Source: Cordilura impudica (taxonomy: Eukaryota > Arthropoda > Insecta > Diptera > Scathophagidae). Taken from it: DNA of 64,000 nucleotides. Both the position numbers and the translations under genes were made by a program. The notes under the pieces are model-generated. The model made no database searches and was not told the DNA's origin. It saw only the letters and a program-made list of their open reading frames with translations. The stretch spans positions 100,760,107 through 100,824,106 of the forward strand of contig OY821517.1 in the NCBI GenBank assembly GCA_963682025.1. Direction: 5' to 3'. Below, in pieces: positions 11,401 to 23,400 of this stretch. Numbering within the stretch: position 1 is the first letter of the stretch; the number at the start of each line of letters is the position of its first letter.

Positions 11401-14400
11401 ATCACTCCATGACCCCAACCACCTGTAAACTAAGCCATTCCTTGACGATTTTCGCTGAATGTTTGGGGTCGTTGTCATGACGGAAGATGACATTTTCAGG
11501 TTTATCTGAAATTTTGGCGATAGCTAAAGCCAAATTCCCTTGAAAAATGCAAATATAGTTTTCCTTTGTCATTATGCTATCGATCCGTATAAGTAGGCCC
11601 ACACCATCTGGTATTATACATCACCAAACCAAAAGAGAACCACCTCCGTGCTTTATAGTTTGAGTTACATGGGCTGTGTTTGGTGTGGTCAACGGTTTAT
11701 CCCAATACCAAGCTTTTCTAAATTATGATTCTAGCTCACCTATTGAGCACGTGACGGACAGACGGACTTCATTATATCAACTTCGCGCGTTCTAAGGTTC
11801 AAGATATATATATTTTTGATGTGGTCCAGGTTTTTATACCCTATACCACTATGTGGTTTGGGTATAATGACTTTGTGCTGCTGTTTGTAACTACCAAAAA
11901 TATTTGACCTAGACCCATCTTTTATTATACCGATCGAATCAGAATCACTATCTGATTCGATTTAACGATGTCCGTCCGTCCGTCCGTCCATCCGTCCGTC
12001 TGTGTGTTCATGTAAAGCTTGTAATCAAAGTGCAGGTCGCAAATATGAATATATTTTGATGAACTTTGGTATATAAGCTTTTATTGGTCACAGGATGAGT
12101 GCTATTGAAAGTGGTGAGAATCGGGTCATGTTCAGACCCAACCCCTATACAAATGACCCCTATGAAATAAACATAAATTGCCATAAGATCCAAATTATCC
12201 TATAAATATTAGTCAAATTGGGTTTGTATGTGTTTATTACATCCATTAATCAGTAGTCCAAAAATGTTCCCTATGGGACAACTCTTAGTCATAGGTCCCA
12301 TATAGAGCTGCTTCCCGATCTTCACCTAAATCTTTCAAAAAACAAAAATATTGCACTGATTCTTCTCAAATTTTGTTTGTATATATTTTTGCAAAATACA
12401 AGAGACTTTTCAAACATGGTCAGGATTGATCCATTTTTGGGCCTAGTCCCCATATAGATATATCATCCGATATGAACTTTTTCATATCTGCAGCAAAAGA
12501 AAAATTAATAAAAATCCCACTCAAATTTGATTTATGCTTATTTTCTATATCCAGTTAGTTGGGCCTGAGAGATAGGGTTTCTAAACGCATGGTATAGGGT
12601 ATCGTATAGTCGGTCTAGACCGACTTTAATTTTCTTACTCATTTGTATGGGGGCTAGGTCTTCACATGGACCGATTCTCACCAATTTCAATCCCATGGCT
12701 GATAAAAGCTCATATACCAAATTTCGTCAAAATATATTCATATTTGCGACCTGTAGTTTGATTACAAGGTTTACATGGACACACAGAAGGACGGACGGAC
12801 GGACGGACGGACATCGTTAAATCGACTCAGAAAGTGATTCTGATTCGATCGGTATAATTAAAGATGGGTCTAGCTCAAATATTTTTGGTAGTTACAAACA
12901 GCAGCACAAAGTCATTATACCCAAACTACATAGTGGTATAGGGTATAAAAATGTACTATATGGGTTATCAAAAAGCGCCAAATCTAGCGTGGAATTCGCT
13001 ATTAGGTGTTTGTATTCATATTCTACCATACTTAAATATAATACAAGTAAGTCGGACCGACTATACGATACTCTATACCATGAGCTTAGTGTTAGGGCCT
13101 TATGTCTAACTAATTGGTTAACTATAGAAACTTAGTAGAAACCAAATTTAAGTGGAATTGTTATTAACTTATTTTCCTGCAGATATGAAAAATTTTATAT
13201 CGAATACTACAGCGTTTTATTTTTGGACTACTTATTAATAGGTGTAGTAAACAAACAGAAACCAAATTTGACCGAGATCTATATAATTATTGCATTTTAT
13301 GGCAATATAAGTCGATCTCATAGCTCTGGACATGCACCGTTTTGCGCCAATTTCAATAGCGTTCGTTCTACGGCCGATGATTATGTACCAAAATTCATCA
13401 AAAGATATTCATACTTATTTGCGACCTGTAATTTGTTTACACATGGATGACAGACGGACTGACATCGCTAAATTGACTCAAAAAGCGATTTTGAATCGAT
13501 CAGTATAATAAAAATATTTTTGGTAGTTACAAACATCATCACAAATTTATTATATTCTGACAACAGCATGGTATAGGGTAATTAATTACGAATATACAAC
13601 CAAACAGTGTTTGTGAATAGTTAATTGAGTTTTTACGATACAAATTATATGATGAAGAAATCAATAAAACTTTAATGTATTTAGAGTAATAAAGTTTGGT
13701 TTTGAAATTCATATATAAAAAATTCTATGAATCTAACATTGAGCTAATGTACACAGTGCATCCAATAAGTTTTAAGACTGAGTCTGTAAAAAGAAATGGA
13801 GACAAGAAATTAATACCTGTTTTGGTTTTTTATTCAAAATAGAACCCTCCGGTTTCAATGCATTTTTGCAGCGATTTATTTAATCAATTTGTTATAAATC
13901 AAATCAAATTGTTATAAATAAATTTGTGGTATGGCCTGCAAAGCACGGATGGAAACTTCTTGTATGGTCGAAATATCATCAAAATAACACTCTACTTCAG
14001 GTGAATACGGTGGATTGGTTAATTGATAATAATTTTTTGTCAAAAATGAGCGAACAATTATGGATGTATGACTGCATTGTCGTGTAACAAACAAATTTAG
14101 CACAAACTTTTGATTTGCTCGAATCTTCTTCTTCGAATTGTTTCTTTGTTGATGTTTAAGTGTTGATGCACAGTGATCGTTTGTTATGTAATTTCGTACT
14201 TTCTCAATAACTACAGGTGCCCTCGATGAATTTGGTCTTTCACAATGCTTACAAAAATCGTTTGTGCCGCACAAAAACATTTGCTCTACTTAGACAACAG
14301 TCACTGTTAACTTGTTTTATGTGTTAATATATTTCGGAAGCACTTTTACCAAGTTTTGTAATAAATTTAAATATAGCTCTTAAAAAACCAACATGAAAAA

Positions 14401-17400
14401 CATTCAGTACTGCAATAAACGCACACCTTCTCCCAACTTCTTAACGAAATGCGCACAACTTGTTGACAGTGCGGTAGCAGACGGTGTACGTTATGTCACA
14501 TGCGCATTTACACTCACAGCGCTATTACAACCTACTCTCTGGGGCGAGTCTTAAAACTTATTGGAGGCACTGTGCATGTGTCATAAGATTTGTCATGAGG
14601 TTTGCATATTTTGTAGATCATGAAATATGAATTAGTTAAAAAAGCTCAGATTAACGTTTTTAACCAAACATGGACATCATTGTCAGGTTACAACAGTGAT
14701 GACGTTTCTTTAATTTTACCTCACAAACCGCACACAGTCCGTATACGAAAAGAGCAAATCATCCCAAAGGTGTTCTCATTTGTGTCAATGACTTGTCAGA
14801 TTATCTTTCTCATTGCAAGATACACATATAAGAACTCGATATACAACTCTTTCTGAACACTCCAATTCAGTCAATATGATGAACATATAGACAAAATTAA
14901 TTATGACATTAGTTAATTGCACCGATAGGCGTCAGCAAATAGTTTATGCATTTATCCTAGCAAGTCAAAATGTCGGCGAGAGAATGGACTCTGTTTCTAC
15001 ATCAAAAAATCTTGGTGTAACTTTTAGTAATACATTTACTTGGTCTAACCACATTAATACGACAGTCGTTCAAAACTACATGAAGCTCAAAACTCCATGG
15101 TCCACTCCCTTAAATATAGGAATACTTATACATGTGAAAACGTATTTAATTCCCGGCATTTTGTACGGTTCTGATTCTCATAGTAAAGGCAAACTTAATG
15201 TTTTGTATAACAGCATAATTAGATATATCTTGGACTAGGAAGGCCTGCTGGAATTTCTGCTTTCACGAAGAAAATTTTTGACGTAAAAATTGAAAATCTG
15301 ATGAAATTAGAGTTGTTTTGTTTCTTCATAAAGTAATTTTCACCCCAAAACTACTTTACCTTTATGAAAATCTTCGGTTGGCATTTCTACGTTATAATTT
15401 CAGCAACTAATCATCAACGCTTTAAATAAAAAAACAATCTTTTTGAATATTTTGCACAATAATTTTATTAATTAATTAAATAAATTTTTTTTGTAATCTT
15501 TTTTAAATATTTTTCTTTAAAAGTTTTTAATTAAATATGTATTTATGTATTATATTGAAGCCAAATTATATATAATAATTGCCATGCATTAGCACAATTA
15601 TTCCTGCGCTGTAACTATATGATTTATTCTTCTGGTACATGAAACGAAACTACGTATATACATAAAACAAAGTCGTTTTAGTTACACCATTTATAACTCG
15701 AGAATGTCTAGACTGATTTTAATAATTTTTGATTTGTTTAATTTGTCTCTCCCACGAATAGCATTATTAAAATTTATGAAAAATTCACGGGGCGTGGCAC
15801 TGCCCATACAAAGTGTATTTTCAATATCCTATATTTTGAGCACAATATAAAACGGAGAGTAACGATAATTTGTGCGATTTCAGAGGTTAGCACTCTGAGT
15901 AGCCATGTTAAAAATGGGCGAATTCGGATCAGTAGGCGTGCACCTCCTATACGAAGTAAACATTCAATATCAGATATTTCGAGTACGATGACAGATAGAG
16001 CTTTACAAATTTGTATGAGGTTATCTGTTACTGTTATGAGTAAACGTGCCGAAAATGTGCGAGATTGAATAATTGAGAAATACAAAAGGGAGAGTAACGA
16101 TACGTTGTGTTATTTAACAGATTATTAGTGCGAGGAGTCGTGCTGAAAGCTCGTGGTATCGGATCAGTAGGCATGGCACCTCCCATAAAATCAATTATTC
16201 AATATCACAAATATCGACTACTATAATAGGCAGAGCTTCACAAATTTGTGCGACGTCATCTGTTATTAATAATAGTAGCCTTGCTGTAACTGGACGGGAT
16301 CGGATATGTGAGCGTATACTGCTTCCGATGAAATAAGCCCTTGCCTCAGATCATCAAATCTGTGGCGCTATGTGAAGAAACTTCAGTTGGCAGCATACTT
16401 AAGAGTTTCATTGCTGAACGTCCATTTGCTGAATATTTCTCCAAGCATTCGCTGAATATCGGTAATGCACGTCATTCTGTCGATGAATCGAACAGATTGA
16501 TTTCATTATCCTTGCATTTTTTTAATTTCGTCTCATGGAATGATAAGCTCATCAATAAGGTGTTCCCTAACATCTTAACTTAACTTAAATTTCTTAATTC
16601 AGAATTTATTCATAATAAAATCTTTGGTGCTCTCCATTCATTCAAATCTATTGACTGTGTAGCAAACGAAGATGAAGCCACCAACTATCCAACTGAATTT
16701 TTAAACTCCTTAAGCTGTGTTTACACTATGTGTATTTTAAATATGTAAATTCAGTTTTACGATCCATACGTAATTCCGTGTGTGTTTCAAAATTGGCGTT
16801 TTACATACGATTCATAATTTTTGCGTTCCAACGTACGTATGTATTTCCGTATGACATGACCTCCAAATGTAAACAACAGTTGATTTAATTAATATTAACC
16901 AATTTATTTTTCATTCAATATTAATCTTTATAATTTACTCTGTTTTTCTTTCGCCACAAGCAGTGTTGTATTTTCATATGTTTGTCATGCCAAAATAGAA
17001 CCTGCTGTAATTGAAAAATTTACATATGTCTTGCCAAATGTATTGTACATAAACAATGAAATACATAGAAAAATGGAAAACTGTAATTTTTTCCGCTCCC
17101 CGCTCATTTTCTAGTATATTGGGCATAAAAAATAATATCCGTGCAAAAATTTTTTCAATCGAATGCAAACCGGCCAGTCCGTCACGACTTTTAGCCCTAA
17201 AAATGGAGTAAAATTAGTTCCAAGCTTTGACGAGCTATAACTCGTAAGCCAGATGACTTTCGGAAAATACACCTTAAGCATTTGTATTGCAAATATATAG
17301 GCAAACATTGTTCACCTACAAATTTTTGACCTAGCTATGACCCTTCATGGTGTTTTAAGAGGTCAAACTTTAAATTTGCAGTCAAAATTTTTTTCAAACG

Positions 17401-20400
17401 TAAATTAGTAAATTTATTTATAAATCTATTTAGGTTTGACTATTGCCAAATTGTAAAGTATTATATGTAGTTTCCACAAAAAATAAGACATTTTTAAAAC
17501 ATATCGCTTCTTCCATGACAGAGTTAAAAACAATGGAAAAATCAACAAATTTTTAATTAAAAAAAACAAAAAATTAAACTTTTTTTTTGCCGCAAGGTAC
17601 TCTTCATTTCTATTCCATGTACTCGGATTAGTCATCAAAAATATTAGAATAATGCTTGTTATATTCTGACTTTTGCCTAGCAACAATAGCAATCATGTTA
17701 TCTTTGCCAAGTATTGCCATTCGTTTTCAAAACGGTTCAATATAAGTTTTTTTTTGTCGTATTCGCTTCTTCACAAACAAAATTTCTTTCAGTTGTCTAA
17801 AGTTAGTTTTTTTGGCACATAAATTTTGAAAATGGAAAATAGTGGTACATCCAGATGTGTTTATCTGATTGGTAAGTATTTAGAACTAAATATTTGTGCA
17901 AATTAGGCATAAAATATGATGGCGTTAATGTTTTATTGTAGGAAGAAAGAAAAACAATTTTGATGGAAGAATGCTTCCAAGTAAAAAAGATGTCTTTGGA
18001 AGACTTTTTCGTTTAATACAAGATGATAATATGAGTGTTAAAGACAGTGCTTCTGTTGTAACAAATTAATTGATCGAAATTTATAGGTCCTTTGAAATTC
18101 ATAAAGGAAAATCATAAAGGAAACCATTATAATTTCAGCTCAGCAATTGAAAAATATTAGAAGGTTTACCATTTTCGTCGTAACAATATACTTAAAATAC
18201 TGGTTTTTGTGTCAAGTGGCACCAAAAGTACCTGCCAATGATTTAAGATTTAAACCTTTTAAAGGATCTGGACAACTTTAAGGTCACTGATAGAGACATA
18301 GGGGTTGCGGTGCAAAACAAACTCCTTCGACATTTCTGGTATTTAAATTAATTTAATATAGCATTGGCCTTTTTTGGCGATGATGTTCATGTTGATATGA
18401 AAAGAAATATGTTATTAAATTTAACAAAAATAGGTCATCCTGATAAACCAAAACGGGCTCATTTGTCACCTAAGGAATTCACCTCTGTGCAACTAAGTGA
18501 CTTTGTTACAAAAAAAAATTTTTTTTTTAAACTGTTCTGAATCAGAATATAACAAACATTAATCCAACATTTTTGATGACTGATCCGAGTACATGGAATA
18601 GAAATGAAGAGTACCTTGCGGCAAAAAAAAAGCTTATTTTTTTGTTTTTTTTTTAATTAAAAATTTGTTGATTTTTCCATTGTTTTTAACTCTGTCATGG
18701 AAGAAGCGATATGTTTTAAAAATGTCTTAAATAAATGTCTTAAATAAGTTAATTATAATTTAAATTATAAGTTAATTCTAACAAATAAATTAATAAATAA
18801 ATAATCAAAGAAATGAATAGAAAAAAAAAAGTTTTTGTTTTTTTTAAATTAAAAATTTGTTGATTTTTCCATTGTTTTTAACTCTGTCATGGAAAAAGCG
18901 ATATGTTTTAAAAATGTCTTATTTTTTGTGGAAACTACATATAATACTTTACAATTTGGCAATAGGCAAACCTAAATAGATTTATAAATAAATTTACTAA
19001 TTTACGTTTGAAAAAAATTTTGACTGCAAATTTGAAGATTGACCTCTTAAAACACCATGAAAGGTCATAGCTAGGTCAAAAATTTGTAGGAGAACAATGT
19101 TTGCCTATATATTTGCAATACAAATGCTTAAGGTGTATTTTCCGAAGGTCATCTGGCTTACGAGTTATAGCTCGTCAAAACTTGGAACTAACTTTACTCC
19201 ATTTTTAGGGCTAAAAGTCATGACGGACTGGCCGGTTTGCATCCGATTGAAAAAATTTTTGCACGGATATTATTTTCTATACCCAAAATACTAGAAAATG
19301 AGCGGGGAGCGGAAAAAATGACACTTTTTGTTTTATGGGCGCTCTAATAAACAATGTTTGAAAGTGTTCACACTATGTGTACAAATTGCACGTGCTAAAA
19401 AAATAAGAAAACCACAAGCAAAACACATAGTGTGAATGCAGCTTTAGATTTACCAGGCTTACCGCCACACAATTTACAACTAAGGATAGGCTCGGTAGTC
19501 ATCATGCTTAGAAATCTAAACTAACCAAAACTAATGCAATGTAACGCGTTTCGTGATAAGAAAGCAATTGATCAATTTGATTCACGCAAGGATATTCAGA
19601 GGATATTTTAAAGCTACGGAAGGTCTCATTCCGATTATTCCAATGATCCCTACCGATATACCATTCGAGTTTAAATGAATTCAATTTCCGATTCGTCTTG
19701 CATTGTTTGTGGTCTGAATCTAGAAAATTCATGTTTTTCTTAAGGTCAATTGTATGTGGGATGTTCACGTGTCAGCAAACCGTACGCTTTATTTGTTCTT
19801 GCTCCTGATTATAAAACGAAAAATGTCCTGTATCACAAGGTGCTTCAATGAAGAGATTCAGATCGAGTGCAACCCATGTATCAAAATAGATAATTTCAAT
19901 GAAGCAAGTGTCTTACTAACACCCAATTGAAACACTTGATTTCTATACTTTTAGTGACTTTTTATTTTCTTTGTATATATTATCTTAATAAACTATAGAA
20001 CTTCATAAACTTTAAGCATTCATTTTACTACGTTGAAATCCTAAATTAAGCTAAGCTAAAAGTTAACATGACATTCATTCAGCTAGTAAATAAATAAGCT
20101 TTCAACGGACGTAGAACGAACGATATTAAAATTTGCGCAAATCGGTGCATACAAATGACCTCTATGACATCGACTTAAATTGGCAAAAGAATGAATTTAT
20201 AATATAGATCTCGGTAAAATTTAGTTTGTGTTTGTTTATTACACTCACTTAAATCTATCGAAAACTAAAAATATTCCAAAGATTTTTCTAAAATATGGTT
20301 TATATGTTTTTTTTTTGCCAAAAAATGTGTTTTTATTAAATATGGTCCCCATGTAAATAGCATTCAATGTGAACTTTGTCATATCTGCATGCAAAACAAT

Positions 20401-23400
20401 TAATAGCTATGCTATTTAAATTTGGTTTATAATTATTTTCTATATCCAATTAGTTGGAAATAAGACCCTTTCTCTAAACACATGCTATAAGGTATCGTAT
20501 AGTCGGTCGAGACCAACTAGAACTTCAGTTTTTTTGGAACGAACGAACGAATTAATTAAGGTATTCAGTTATATCGCGCTTTACTTTCAATAAATTACAA
20601 TTAAAGTCAACGAAATTGTGTAACACATTATAATCACGACAAATTCAGCGGAAAGGATAAGAATTAGCATTATTAGTCCTAAAATAGTCCAAATGAAGCA
20701 GATTAAAATCTTGTGAATCTACAAGGCATGTTAGAATTTAAATTATATAAAAGAAACTTTGATTCAACATCACAATTCGCAAGGGTGAATACAAAAGGTA
20801 ATGCCCAGCATGATCGTCCTACTCTCACTCTCAAGAGTTGGAAGTCTGACGTATATGATGATAAGTCATCATAACTCCAACACAAACCACGTAGAAAGAA
20901 TAGCAAACATTTTTTTTGCACAGACTCAATTATATTGGTGTGAACCTGATATATGGATTCTACATTATTGATGCATATTCCAACATCGGTCTTCCAAGAG
21001 CTTTATAAAGCTTTTTAGTAACATATGGATCAGAAAATCCCTTAGCCCATCTTTTAACGAAACCAAGAGTAGATATTGCCCTATTAACAATCCTACTAAT
21101 ATGACCAATGAAGTCAAATTTCCTATCCATAAGTACACCAAGAACCAGAAATGTTCGAACGGTATCCAATACTATTCCATTAATGCAATACTTGTTAGAA
21201 ATTATCTCCCTTTTTTTAAAATACCATATATTTACATTTCTTAAGATTCAGTCTCATCAAGTTCACATAACACCATTCAATTAATAAATCAAGCTCACGT
21301 TGAAGAGTAATATGGCCATTTATGTCATTGAAACTGTGAAATAATAGAATAATTACAGTCGGAAGATGATTTCAGAATAGTAAAAGCAACAATCTTAGAT
21401 TCAATATTGCGAAACTTAACTCTTTGAGTTCTAAATGTAAGATACGATTTAATCCACAAAATAATAGGTTCAGGTGTGCCGTTTTCTTTTCTTAAAAAAA
21501 ATGTCGCATTTTATTTGCACTTTTTTCGGAAAGTGTATTTTTTATATATTCTGAATTAAGAGTAACCTAATTTTATACATCAATCGAAAGGTCTGAAGTG
21601 CTGTGTTCATAAAATGGAAAAAATTTTAATTATTATCGTCTTTGAAGTCATGGGGTAAACATATTCAAAAAAGGGGAACAATGTAGAAATATTCTCAAAC
21701 TATGGCCTGAAAGAAGTCAATGGCTACAATTTTTTGCGCTTTAGGAGCGCTCGACTTTGAGACCTTTCGATTGATGTATAAAATAAGGTTGCTCTTAATT
21801 TAGAAAATACAAAAAATACACTTTTCGAAAAAAGTCAAATAAAATGCGACATTTTTTGTCAGAAAAGAAAACGGCATTAGTTTGAAAAGTACATATTGTG
21901 ATCCACCTTTGTTTTATTCTAAAAAAAGTACTTCCCTAAATACTAATATGTAGCTGCAATTTTCTAACAACACAACCGATTTGGATGATTTATATCATTT
22001 TATAGTGAATTGTACCAGCCTCAATGATCCAGTAATCAATTTTTTATTTTTAAAGTATTTTATTTAATTTTTGTTTAATAATTTCTATTTCGTTTTAAAG
22101 AAAATTCTAAATTGGAAGAATGAAATTGATATGATATGAAACTGATATTCTATAAATATTTCATCGTCAAAACTTCACTGCAACTATTTAAAAAAACTAA
22201 ATATATTAATAATTCAAAGAATTTTTAAATAAATTTGAAAATTTGTATAAAATTGGTTCAAAGTTGTATAAAAAAATTTAAATGCACCAACTTCTCCATC
22301 CGTGTCAAAAGTACTTTTGAATATAAACTCAGGAAGTACTTTAATTTAATCATTAAAGAGAAAGTTGTCATGTAGAGTTGTGACACTAAGTAATGTGAAC
22401 TTACTATGACAGTTTCCCATATGTATTAGTTAATCTTTCAAAGTTTGATTTTGCATATATTGTATCCATATGTTATTTTTAATCTTCATTAGCGATTTTC
22501 ACAATTTGCTGATATTACACTATCTCTCTCAAAATGTACAAAACAAGAGACATTTCATAATTCACTTGTTATTGTTAACAATGACAATGAACTTGGACTG
22601 ATACAACTGCTTGTAATCAAATATAATTGTATTGTGGTATAACTTGTAGTTAATTATGTATGTGATTATTTAACAATTGATATGTATTTTGTCTTATATT
22701 GCAGTTTATATTCATACTGCTGCTAGCAAGTGTGGTTAACAACATACGTGCTCAAGCTCCATCTTATAGCAGAGGTTTTTACAGTTCGGTAGTGACACCG
22801 ACATCACGATACTCATATCATCATAATGGTGGATTTGTGCCATTAACATATAAAAGTGACTTAATACCGGAAGAAAGTAAACATCGGTCATCATCATCAA
22901 AGTATTCAAAGAAGCCCTCTTACAAAGGATACAGTTCGGTAAGTTGAAGTTTGAGGTAATATGGAGTTGGGCGATATCGATTTTATAACGCTTGTTCTCT
23001 TACAGGATGAAGAGGATATATCTTCAGAACGTTATACTTCTGAAGAATATTTAAATGAAGCTAAACATCCATTTGCTTCCAAGGAACAAGATAGTCATGA
23101 ATACACCATTGGCACTCATATAAGGGTTCAACATCCTGTTCCGAAAAAGTCCACCTCATCATACCCTACGAAGAGTGCAAAATATACAACGTTACCAAAT
23201 ATTGCTAGTAACAGTTATTCATTGGATGTGTCCCACGAAGAACGTGGCTCTGAATCCTATTCCCCCTCGTCTGGCAAACAACATAAATATTCAAAACACT
23301 ATGAACCAGATCCTTTCCATGTTATTTCACCACCAAAATCTAAAACACCATCATACCAATCCCTATCCTCTAGTTCGGATTATTCTTTGGCTTCGAATGC

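Noticed and set aside
17111..17308. Two matching 65-residue proteins at 17.1-17.3 kb (minus) and 19.1-19.3 kb (plus)
   Set aside because: They are the same arm of an inverted repeat read from both sides, with no start context or codon signal of their own.
22699..22947. A start at 22699 for the secreted protein
   Set aside because: The codon there is TTG within the splice acceptor TTATATTGCAG; the frame is better explained by splicing from MKRIMD at 2464.
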